NCBI GenBank assembly: GCA_900551615.1
Contig: URWN01000047.1
Location: 1-9,861 of the forward strand
Reading direction: 5' to 3'
Origin: an uncultured Clostridium sp.
GTDB taxonomy: Bacteria; Bacillota; Clostridia; TANB77; CAG-508
Length of the DNA: 9,861 nucleotides
The translations under genes and the position numbers were made by a program. The notes under the pieces were generated by a model. That model had not been told where the DNA came from. It did no database searches and saw only the letters and a list, made by a program, of their open reading frames with translations. Positions 4,739 to 9,861 of the stretch are shown one piece after another (position 1 is the first letter of the stretch; every line of letters starts with the position of its first letter).

Positions 4739-5689
4739 ATGCTAAAAATATACAATACAAACTTAGAAACAAATAAAATAGAACAAATAAAAGAATTCAA
4801 AAAAGGGAGCTGGATAAGTTTAGTAAACCCATCGGAATCTGAAATACAAAAAGTATGTGAAAGCGTAAAAATACAAGAAGACTTTATAAGAGACGCGCTA
4901 GACTTTGAAGAAAAAGCAAGAATAGACTACGAAGAAGACGATGAAACAACTCTATTTGTAGTGGACGTACCAATAATAGAAAAAAACGAAGAGAATGACG
5001 TATACACAACAATGCCACTAGGAATGATAGTAGTAAGAGACGACTTTTTTATAACAATATCACTAAGAAAAAATAAAGTAATAGAAGACTTCGAAAAAAT
5101 GAAAATAAAAAACTTTCAAACATACAAAAAGTCAAAACTAATATTTCAAATACTATACTTAAACTCATCATACTATTTAACATACCTAAAACAAATAAAT
5201 AAGGAAACAGAAATTGCAGAATATATACTAAAAAAATCAATGAAAAACAAAGAATTATTAAAATTACTAAGTTTAGAAAAGAGTTTAGTATACTTTACAA
5301 CATCTCTAAAATCAAATGAACTAGTCATGGAAAAAACAATGAGAGGAAAAATAATAAAACTATATGAAGAAGACGAAGACATCCTAGAAGACGCAATAAC
5401 AGAAAACAAACAAGCAATCGAAATGGCCAAAATATACAGTGACATCCTAACAGGAACTATGGATGCATATGCATCAATAATATCAAATAACCTAAATGGA
5501 GTAATGAAATTCTTAACATCAATAACAATAGTACTTGCAGTACCAACAATGGTATCAAGCTTCTGGGGGATGAATGTAAATCTACCATTCCAAGACAGCA
5601 AATTTGGTTTTCCAATAATGATACTAATATCAGTAACATTAACATTAATAGTAACATGGTGGTTAAAAAGAAAAGACATGCTTGATTAA
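4739..5689 (+). CDS. corA: CorA-family divalent cation transporter
   Basis: The 316-residue length, acidic N-terminal cytoplasmic domain, long helical stalk and two C-terminal membrane helices match CorA. The helices are at about 258-277 and 290-309. The signature GMN is at residues 277-279, in the stretch FWGMNVNLPF at the end of the first helix. The extracellular loop after it (QDSKFG) is short, and the C-terminus (WWLKRKDMLD) is basic and cytoplasmic as usual. CorA pentamers carry Mg2+ (also Co2+ or Ni2+) into the cell; members with this sequence pattern may also belong to efflux-type CorA-like groups, so specificity is open. The start at 4739 is preferred over the in-frame GTG at 4730, because AAAGGGGTG (4724-4732) is the ribosome-binding site and overlaps that GTG. 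It is a single-gene unit converging on the CapA-family gene. Confidence 0.92.
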   Translation: MLKIYNTNLETNKIEQIKEFKKGSWISLVNPSESEIQKVCESVKIQEDFIRDALDFEEKARIDYEEDDETTLFVVDVPIIEKNEENDVYTTMPLGMIVVRDDFFITISLRKNKVIEDFEKMKIKNFQTYKKSKLIFQILYLNSSYYLTYLKQINKETEIAEYILKKSMKNKELLKLLSLEKSLVYFTTSLKSNELVMEKTMRGKIIKLYEEDEDILEDAITENKQAIEMAKIYSDILTGTMDAYASIISNNLNGVMKFLTSITIVLAVPTMVSSFWGMNVNLPFQDSKFGFPIMILISVTLTLIVTWWLKRKDMLD

Positions 5690-5700
5690 AAATTAACATA

Positions 5701-5731
5701 AAAATCGTAGCTGAAACATAGCTACGATTTT
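5701..5731. terminator. bidirectional terminator between corA and the CapA-family gene
   Basis: AAAATCGTAGCT (5701-5712) and AGCTACGATTTT (5720-5731) form a perfect 12-bp stem with a GAAACAT loop. A-rich and T-rich ends serve both convergent transcripts. The CapA-family stop codon lies 5 nt beyond it. Confidence 0.88.
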
Positions 5732-5735
5732 ATTA

Positions 5736-7052
5736 TTAATTAATCTCATCACCTAAAATACTCTTAATTTTTTCTAGCTGAACCTTAAGCTTACTATACA
5801 AAGACGCATCAATATAAGAAGTATCACCAGAATCATATTGAGCAATACACTTCTCAATATCCAAAATCTTAAACTTATGAGACTTTGCAGAAGAATTCTT
5901 ATACATATAAATAGGAACATAATCAACCTTATTAATAGAAATCTTACCATCCAAATCTTTAGTAATATTCAAATTCAAAATAGCAGAATCCCTAGTAATT
6001 TCATCCCTCTGGTCAGCAGTAAAATTACCCAAAGCATAAACAACGAAAACATCTTTAGTAGAACCATCATCCAAAGTAATAGTTTTCTTTTCCATAGGCT
6101 CTAAAACATGAGGATGATTACCAATAATTATATCAACACCATTCTTAAATAAGAAATCCGCAAGTTCTTTTTGCTCAGAGTTAGCAGAAGTCTTATACTC
6201 AGTACCCCAATGCATGCAAGCAACAATCATATCAACATTTTGTTCTTTAGCTTGTTCAATTTGTTTAGAAATTAAATTTTTATCAATCAAATTCAAACAA
6301 AATTCTTTGCCGCTTGGAACAGGAATTCCATTAGTGCCGTAAGTATAATTAATAAAAGCAATCTTCACACCCTTAACATTCTTAACCAATACCTTATTTT
6401 GATCCTCAGCAGTTTTATAAGTACCCAAATGAGAAATATCAGCATCATCCAGAACATCAATAGTCCTGCAAAGACCAGAATAGCCATAATCTAAAGCATG
6501 ATTACCAGCCAAAGAAATAACATCAACCCCAATTTTTTTCAAAGCATATGCCAAACTATCAGGAGAATTAAAAGTAGGATAATTACTATAGCCTCTATCT
6601 TCACCAGCAAAAGTAGTCTCCAAGCTACTAACAGTAATATCAGCAACCTTTGTATAATATTTTATATCATCATATACATAAGAAAAATCATATTCCTTAG
6701 TATCACTATTATAAGCATCCCAATATTGAGTATTATGGCACAAAGTATCACCAATAGCAGTAAGAGTAAAATTGATAGGTTTATTTTCTTCAACCTCAGA
6801 AGAAGTAGAAACACTAGAATTATCAGCATTTTCAATAGTATTATTCTGAATCATATTTTCTGAATTAGAGGCCATGTTAAACTCATTTTCAGAAGAAATA
6901 GATCTTGCAAAATCACTAGTAGGTTTATGTAAATTCTTAAAAATACATATGCAGAAAATAATTATTAAAACAATTAGAATAACTTCAATTATTCTTGCAA
7001 TCTTTTGATACTTAAAATTTCTTTGTCTTTTAACTCTTTGGTTTCTTCTCAT
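5736..7052 (-). CDS. CapA-family protein (PGA_cap metallophosphoesterase-like), membrane-anchored
   Basis: This 438-residue protein has a basic N-terminus (RRNQRVKRQR), one membrane segment (about 20-38), a Ser/Asn-rich linker (45-92) and a CapA/PGA_cap domain from about residue 94. The domain motifs are all present: TAIGDTL with GD at 101-102, SSLETTF with Glu145, AGNHALDYG (182-190), MHWGTEY (280-286), GNHPHV (311-316) and LGNF (341-344). These are the conserved Asp/Asn/His/Glu residues of the calcineurin-like fold. Family members include CapA/PgsA of poly-gamma-glutamate synthesis, but most stand-alone copies have no proven role. No capB, capC or pgs partner genes lie nearby, so poly-glutamate capsule production is not supported here. 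The active part is predicted to face outside. AAAAGGAG at 7061-7068 precedes the ATG by 8 nt. It uses T-ending codons, unlike its plus-strand neighbours. Confidence 0.9.
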   Translation of the reverse strand: MRRNQRVKRQRNFKYQKIARIIEVILIVLIIIFCICIFKNLHKPTSDFARSISSENEFNMASNSENMIQNNTIENADNSSVSTSSEVEENKPINFTLTAIGDTLCHNTQYWDAYNSDTKEYDFSYVYDDIKYYTKVADITVSSLETTFAGEDRGYSNYPTFNSPDSLAYALKKIGVDVISLAGNHALDYGYSGLCRTIDVLDDADISHLGTYKTAEDQNKVLVKNVKGVKIAFINYTYGTNGIPVPSGKEFCLNLIDKNLISKQIEQAKEQNVDMIVACMHWGTEYKTSANSEQKELADFLFKNGVDIIIGNHPHVLEPMEKKTITLDDGSTKDVFVVYALGNFTADQRDEITRDSAILNLNITKDLDGKISINKVDYVPIYMYKNSSAKSHKFKILDIEKCIAQYDSGDTSYIDASLYSKLKVQLEKIKSILGDEIN

Positions 7053-7083
7053 ATAAAAAACTCCTTTTATTAAAATAATCCGT

Positions 7084-7112
7084 AATGTAATTGTTACAAT
7101 TCACAGCCACAA
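7084..7112 (-). promoter_or_regulatory. candidate promoter of the CapA-family gene
   Basis: On the minus strand TTGTGG (7112-7107) and TACATT (7089-7084) are separated by 17 bp. An ATTGTTACAAT near-palindrome (7090-7100) fills the spacer and could be an operator, though 5-bp arms are weak evidence. The match to consensus is moderate. Confidence 0.4.
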
Positions 7113-7184
7113 AAATGAAAGTGAAAAAAATTGTAAATAATAACTATAAATTACCACAAAACGACAAAATTTTCAAGAAATAAA

Positions 7185-7213
7185 TTGAAATAAAAATTAT
7201 AAAATGATATACT
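7185..7213 (+). promoter_or_regulatory. promoter of the L,D-transpeptidase gene
   Basis: TTGAAA (7185-7190) and TATACT (7208-7213) are 17 bp apart, with a TG motif one base before the -10 (extended -10). The same TGATATACTTA core recurs in the lipoprotein promoter at 8707-8717. A ribosome-binding site AGGGGAG at 7229-7235 lies 6 nt before the ATG at 7242. Confidence 0.75.
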
Positions 7214-7241
7214 TATAAAAAAGATATTAGGGGAGAAGAAT

Positions 7242-8366
7242 ATGAAAAAAATAATAATAAAAGATAAGAAAAAAATGCTTACAACAACAAGTATATTAAT
7301 TACTATAATATTAATAATAGCGCTAATAACAGCAATAAACATTAGAAGAAATATAAACCAAACAACACAAACAGATGGACAAGCAATAGAAGAAACTAAC
7401 ATAGAAGATAACAAAGAAGAAACAGTTGAAAATGAAATATTAGAAGAAACAGAACCATTAGATGAAAATGTGATAGATGAGAATGCAATAAAAGAAAGCA
7501 AAGTAACAAATGAAAATCAAGTAAAAGAAAGCACAAACAAATACTATGTAAAAGTAAACAACCAAGCAAATGTAGTAACAATATACACAAAAGACTCAGA
7601 AGGAAATTACACAGTGCCAGTAAAAGCAATGATATGTTCAATAGGAACATCAACACCAACAGGAGGAAAATACAAACTAAACGGAACAAAACATAGATGG
7701 CACACACTATTTGGACATACACCAGGAACATATGTATATGGTCAATATACAACAGCAATAGTAGGAAATATATTATTCCATTCAGTACCATATACAACAA
7801 AAGGAGATCCTTCATCATTAGAATACTTAGAATATGACAAATTAGGAACAAAAGCATCAGCTGGATGCATACGACTAACAGTACAAGATGCAGCATGGAT
7901 TTATAACAACATAACAACAGGAACAATAGTAGAATTTTACTATGATTCAAACCCAGGACCCCTAGGAAAACCAGGTGCAGCAAAAATTTCAGGAAACACT
8001 GTATGTAGAGGATGGGACCCAACAGACTCAAATCCAAATAACCCATGGAAAAACAAAAATAATACATCAGCACCAGCACAAAATCCAACACCATCTCAAA
8101 ATAATAAAACAAACAACAATACAGAACAAAACAAAAATGAGAATCAGGAAGGAAAACAAGAAGAAACAAAAAAAGACAACGGAAATAAGCAAGAAGATAA
8201 CAAAAAAAATAATATAAATCCAAATGATGCAGAAACAAACAAAACAGAGAATAAAACAAATTTATCAAATGAAATAAAAAACAATTTAAGCAATAACATA
8301 AAAGGAAATACAACAAATACAATAACAAATATAATGAAAAATACAATAACAAACAAACTTAAATAA
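7242..8366 (+). CDS. L,D-transpeptidase (YkuD family) with membrane anchor and low-complexity C-terminal tail
   Basis: The protein has 374 residues. A lysine-rich start and one membrane segment (about 13-34) are followed by an acidic linker (40-98) rich in Glu, Asp and Asn. The YkuD domain spans roughly 100-245, and its active-site set is visible: His180 in GNILFHS, then Ser206, Gly208, Cys209 and Arg211 in KASAGCIRL. YkuD enzymes form 3-3 crosslinks between diaminopimelate residues of peptidoglycan, or attach proteins to it, using that cysteine, outside the membrane. The region after about residue 265 is an unusual tail of over 100 residues made almost only of Asn, Lys, Glu, Thr and Gln. It ends in short Asn-containing repeats (NNLSNNI, NTITNIMKNTITN). 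It contains no recognisable wall-binding repeats. The gene has its own promoter and terminator and is divergent from the CapA-family gene. Confidence 0.92.
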   Translation: MKKIIIKDKKKMLTTTSILITIILIIALITAINIRRNINQTTQTDGQAIEETNIEDNKEETVENEILEETEPLDENVIDENAIKESKVTNENQVKESTNKYYVKVNNQANVVTIYTKDSEGNYTVPVKAMICSIGTSTPTGGKYKLNGTKHRWHTLFGHTPGTYVYGQYTTAIVGNILFHSVPYTTKGDPSSLEYLEYDKLGTKASAGCIRLTVQDAAWIYNNITTGTIVEFYYDSNPGPLGKPGAAKISGNTVCRGWDPTDSNPNNPWKNKNNTSAPAQNPTPSQNNKTNNNTEQNKNENQEGKQEETKKDNGNKQEDNKKNNINPNDAETNKTENKTNLSNEIKNNLSNNIKGNTTNTITNIMKNTITNKLK

Positions 8367-8373
8367 TATAAAT

Positions 8374-8418
8374 AAAACAAGATTTTATATAAAAAATATA
8401 TATGAAATCTTGTTTTTT
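8374..8418 (+). terminator. terminator of the L,D-transpeptidase gene
   Basis: AAAACAAGATTT (8374-8385) pairs perfectly with AAATCTTGTTTT (8405-8416). A TATAT/ATATA inner pairing lies in the loop, and further T residues follow. It begins 8 nt after the stop codon. Confidence 0.85.
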
Positions 8419-8452
8419 ATTATATAAAAGGAATAAATCAAAAAAAATAGCA

Positions 8453-8458
8453 TATAAT
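8453..8458 (+). promoter_or_regulatory. -10 box of the DUF378 gene
   Basis: A perfect TATAAT lies 35 nt before the ATG. The -35 region (GGAATA at 8430-8435 with 17-bp spacing) does not match consensus. The ribosome-binding site AGGAGG at 8482-8487 lies 6 nt before the start codon. Confidence 0.5.
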
Positions 8459-8493
8459 ACTAATGGAAAAATTAGAGATATAGGAGGATTAGT

Positions 8494-8682
8494 ATGAAAG
8501 TTGTGGACAAGATAGTATTAGTGCTAATTATAATAGGTGCCATAAATTGGGGATTAATTGGATTTTTTAAATTTAATCTAGTTGATACAATTTTTGGAAG
8601 TATGTCTGTAATTTCTAGAATTATTTATGCACTAGTAGGTATTTCTGGAATATGGGGTATCAAACTATTATTTGACGACTAA
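8494..8682 (+). CDS. DUF378 family small membrane protein
   Basis: This 62-residue protein matches the DUF378 pattern. Two membrane helices (about 5-24 and 38-58) are joined by a short loop. The hallmark GAINWGLIGF (residues 15-24), then NLVDTIFG and SRIIYALVGISGI, are the family's conserved segments. The function of DUF378 proteins is unknown; they are common in Firmicutes and are single-domain inner-membrane proteins. No terminator separates it from the lipoprotein gene, so some read-through is possible, although that gene has its own promoter starting 4 nt after this stop codon. It uses many T-ending codons (ATT, TTT, GTT, TCT), unlike the large plus-strand genes to its left. Confidence 0.9.
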   Translation: MKVVDKIVLVLIIIGAINWGLIGFFKFNLVDTIFGSMSVISRIIYALVGISGIWGIKLLFDD

Positions 8683-8686
8683 AATA

Positions 8687-8715
8687 TGGACAAATTACCA
8701 TAAATATGATATACT
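8687..8715 (+). promoter_or_regulatory. extended -10 promoter of the lipoprotein gene
   Basis: TGGACA (8687-8692) and TATACT (8710-8715) are 17 bp apart, and TG at 8707-8708 gives an extended -10. The start of transcription would be near 8722, leaving a leader of about 50 nt. Confidence 0.75.
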
Positions 8716-8758
8716 TAACATAAGTACTGGCAAAAAACAAGAAAACTATATCATTCAA

Positions 8759-8765
8759 AAGGAGG
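8759..8765 (+). promoter_or_regulatory. ribosome-binding site fixing the lipoprotein start
   Basis: AAGGAGG lies 8 nt before the ATG at 8774. The frame is open back to a TTG at 8672 that overlaps the DUF378 gene end. The ATG at 8774 gives a proper lipoprotein signal peptide directly at the N-terminus and is clearly correct. Confidence 0.9.
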
Positions 8766-8773
8766 AAAAAAGC

Positions 8774-9331
8774 ATGAAAAAATTTTGTATAGTTTTAATA
8801 TTTTGTATGGTAATTGTTGGAGTGGCCGGATGTGGAAGCAACTATGATCCTGAAGTAGATCGGGATATACAGTTAACCACAAGTAGTACGTACACAGACG
8901 TTAAAGAAATGTCAACAGAGGTCACAGAAATAAGCAAATCCGTCGAAGAAATCAAAGATTCTATCAACAATTCTTCTCAAGAAGAGATTGAGGCGTATAA
9001 GAAAAAAGCAGAGAGTCTTCAGAAACAGTTAGACAAAGCAACTGAAGAAAAAAAGGCAATTGAAAAGTCTGAGACTCCAAAATATCAGGAATACATTGAT
9101 GCTATATTTCCAAAAGACGGAACATGGGTATTAAGTGAAGGTTCAGATGTGCAGTTTTATAGCGATGTTACATGTACAAAGGAGATAAAAACTCCTAAAT
9201 TTTCATCGTCAACTGTGAATGACAGTGCAATCGACAAAAATAATCGCAGGCCACATAGTTTGCGTACAACGGATAACAGAATTGTCTATTGTGTAGACTG
9301 GCCGGACCTAGTTGACGAATCAAACCATTAA
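8774..9331 (+). CDS. predicted lipoprotein with coiled coil and C-terminal domain of unknown function
   Basis: The 185-residue product begins with MKKFCIVLIF, a hydrophobic core and the lipobox VAGC (17-20), so Cys20 is the predicted lipid attachment site at the outer face of the membrane. Residues about 40-97 have a heptad-like Glu/Lys/Ser/Leu pattern expected to form a coiled coil. The last 80 residues form a compact domain containing DGTWVLSEGSDVQFYSD and RIVYCVDWPDLVDE, with two cysteines (134 and 173) that could form a disulfide. I do not recognise this domain. Its codon use differs from the neighbours: of five arginines visible, one each is CGG, CGC, AGG, CGT and AGA, while the large genes to the left use almost only AGA. 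The following terminator is also more GC-rich. This suggests a separate origin, possibly recent transfer, but no mobile element adjoins it. It has its own promoter. Confidence 0.85.
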   Translation: MKKFCIVLIFCMVIVGVAGCGSNYDPEVDRDIQLTTSSTYTDVKEMSTEVTEISKSVEEIKDSINNSSQEEIEAYKKKAESLQKQLDKATEEKKAIEKSETPKYQEYIDAIFPKDGTWVLSEGSDVQFYSDVTCTKEIKTPKFSSSTVNDSAIDKNNRRPHSLRTTDNRIVYCVDWPDLVDESNH

Positions 9332-9339
9332 TCTTGTTT

Positions 9340-9371
9340 CTCTGGTAGGGTAATATCCTGCCAGAGTTTTT
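9340..9371 (+). terminator. terminator of the lipoprotein gene
   Basis: CTCTGGTAGG (9340-9349) pairs with CCTGCCAGAG (9357-9366) with one G/U pair and a 7-nt loop, then TTTTT (9367-9371). It is the most GC-rich terminator stem in the window and lies 8 nt after the stop codon. Confidence 0.9.
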
Positions 9372-9483
9372 AAATAAGTTTTAATTATTGTAGTTAAATT
9401 TGTATATTTTATTTTTATATTTCATAACAAAAACAAAATGTGATTATATTATCAGCCTATTTTTATCTATATATTTAACTTAC

Positions 9484-9507
9484 TGTCACAAACTGTCGAA
9501 ATTTGTC
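9484..9507 (+). repeat. three TGTC direct repeats at exact 10-bp spacing
   Basis: TGTC occurs at 9484-9487, 9494-9497 and 9504-9507 in the similar decamers tactgtcaca, aactgtcgaa and atttgtcgga. The spacing is one helical turn, and the last copy ends 12 bp before the -35 box of the promoter at 9520. TTGTC (9503-9507) also forms an inverted pair with GACAA (9522-9526) across the -35 box. The layout suggests a binding site for a regulator contacting one face of the DNA. No regulator gene is visible. Confidence 0.45.
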
Positions 9508-9519
9508 GGAATTTTCTTG

Positions 9520-9548
9520 TTGACAAAACATAAAAAGCATAGTAAAAT
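9520..9548 (+). promoter_or_regulatory. strong promoter upstream of the 32-residue peptide gene
   Basis: A perfect -35 TTGACA (9520-9525) and the -10 TAAAAT (9543-9548) are 17 bp apart. The predicted transcript begins near 9555, about 63 nt before the small ATG. Within the leader, AATTTTATTT and AAATAAAAATT (9579-9600) can pair just ahead of the ribosome-binding site. Confidence 0.75.
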
Positions 9549-9617
9549 GTAAAAAGAAAATCAAAGACAAATACAAATAATTTTATTTCAAATAAAAATT
9601 TACATAAAGGAGGTCTT

Positions 9618-9716
9618 ATGATTTTTAAAATAATATTATTTATTTCAATTTTTTTAATAATCAAAAAAGTGATTACCAAAATATTAGCAATCACAATTCT
9701 AAAAAAAATCAAATAA
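9618..9716 (+). CDS. putative 32-residue hydrophobic membrane peptide
   Basis: ATG at 9618 follows a strong AAAGGAGG (9606-9613) with only 4 nt spacing. It opens a 33-codon frame including TAA. The peptide is almost all Ile/Leu/Phe/Val with seven lysines and no acidic residue. It starts MIFKIILFISIFLIIKK, a likely membrane helix of about 15 residues, and continues with a second hydrophobic stretch ending KKIK. A dedicated promoter, ribosome-binding site and possible weak terminator support it as a real gene. It resembles in general character the small cationic membrane peptides seen as type I toxins or as regulatory membrane peptides, but I cannot assign it to a named family. The opposite strand carries an open frame of 116 codons that starts only at TTG without a ribosome-binding site, which I regard as a shadow. 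It does not look like a fragment of a larger gene. Confidence 0.5.
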   Translation: MIFKIILFISIFLIIKKVITKILAITILKKIK

Positions 9717-9718
9717 TA

Positions 9719-9743
9719 AAAATTAAATAATGTTTTTAATTTT
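9719..9743 (+). terminator. weak A/U-only hairpin after the small peptide gene
   Basis: AAAATTAAA (9719-9727) pairs with TTTAATTTT (9735-9743) around TAATGTT. It has no G/C pairs, so it would be a poor terminator. Its right side overlaps the left end of the large inverted repeat. Confidence 0.3.
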
Positions 9744-9854
9744 GTAGGGAAGATATTATAATCATATTCCCCCAAATATTGATAAATAATTGAAAGTTTT
9801 TTTATTGTCCCACACAATTTTCTTTCTAAAATAATTTTAATATTTTCCCTACAA
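9742..9854. repeat. 113-bp element bounded by 17-bp inverted repeats
   Basis: TTGTAGGGAAGATATTA (9742-9758) pairs with TAATATTTTCCCTACAA (9838-9854), with a single G/T wobble. The 79-bp interior has no coding potential that I can support. It contains a CCCCC run, a TTTTTTT run and a short GAAAG/CTTTC pairing. On the minus strand TATAAT (9760-9755) could be a -10 box inside the left arm, but the -35 is poor. It may be a MITE-like element, a structured RNA, or an antisense RNA gene for the neighbouring peptide. The window ends 7 bp after it. Confidence 0.6.
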
Positions 9855-9861
9855 TTATATA

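Noticed and set aside
4497..4772. Minus-strand open frame overlapping tRNA-Lys(CTT)
   Set aside because: Its C-terminal end is the antisense translation of the tRNA (the SRFRTEDLQIKSLLLYQLS-type artefact commonly misannotated near tRNAs). There is no ribosome-binding site.
5736..7052. CapA homologue as evidence of a poly-gamma-glutamate capsule
   Set aside because: No capB/pgsB, capC/pgsC or depolymerase gene lies in the window, and stand-alone CapA-family proteins are widespread with other or unknown roles.
7090..7100. ATTGTTACAAT near-palindrome as a confirmed operator
   Set aside because: The arms are only 5 bp in an A/T-rich promoter, so chance occurrence is likely. It is mentioned only within the promoter entry.
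7396..8380. Large minus-strand frames opposite the L,D-transpeptidase gene
   Set aside because: The products are almost pure Leu/Phe/Cys, as expected from the complement of A-rich codons. The plus-strand frame has intact YkuD catalytic motifs.
9467..9817. 116-codon open frame on the minus strand with a hydrophobic product
   Set aside because: It can start only at a TTG, has no ribosome-binding site, contains no internal Met and runs straight through the plus-strand promoter, the phased repeats and an inverted-repeat arm. It is the main rival to the small plus-strand peptide but has weaker signals.
1..9861. CRISPR array, transposase, integrase, phage or defence-system genes
   Set aside because: I looked for regularly spaced direct repeats and for recombinase, nuclease or methylase motifs in all reading frames given and found none.

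Overview
This is a very AT-rich window with strong Shine-Dalgarno sites (AGGAGG class) and near-consensus sigma-A promoters. TTGACA/TATAAT-type boxes spaced 17 bp recur throughout. The gene set (a VanW/G5 surface protein, a YkuD L,D-transpeptidase, a CapA-family protein, a stand-alone starch-binding-type module, a DUF1858 redox-disulfide protein and DUF378) suggests a low-GC Clostridia-like member of the Firmicutes/Bacillota. An uncultured gut lineage is plausible, but nothing here identifies the species.

Layout. At the left edge lies the ribosome-binding site of a minus-strand gene just outside the window. Next come a DUF1858 protein (251-436), then a tRNA-Lys(TTT)/Glu(TTC)/Thr(TGT) cluster with its own promoter and terminator (531-924). 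A run of three hairpins (921-1053) leads into an SDR oxidoreductase (1074-1802). A shared terminator separates this from a convergent minus-strand CBM25-like protein (1890-2357). That gene is transcribed divergently from a VanW-family surface protein with a G5 domain (2541-4325). A single tRNA-Lys(CTT) under a perfect consensus promoter follows (4425-4623), then a CorA-type metal transporter (4739-5689). CorA converges on a CapA-family membrane-anchored protein (5736-7052, minus), which is divergent from an L,D-transpeptidase (7242-8366). The right end holds a DUF378 membrane protein (8494-8682), a coiled-coil lipoprotein with unusual Arg codons (8774-9331), and a stretch without long genes. 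I read that last stretch as a 32-residue membrane peptide gene (9618-9716) with a strong promoter, phased upstream repeats and a large terminal inverted repeat.

How it fits together. Most genes are single transcription units with their own promoter and terminator, so this is a chromosomal housekeeping/cell-surface region and not one operon. The common theme is the cell envelope: VanW/G5, CapA, L,D-transpeptidase, DUF378 and the lipoprotein are all predicted to be membrane or surface proteins. I found no transposase, integrase, phage gene, CRISPR array or recognisable defence system. The least explained DNA is at 921-1053 and 9480-9861. Several obvious start codons lie downstream of the longest-ORF start (SDR 1074, VanW 2541, CorA 4739, lipoprotein 8774) and were chosen from their ribosome-binding sites.
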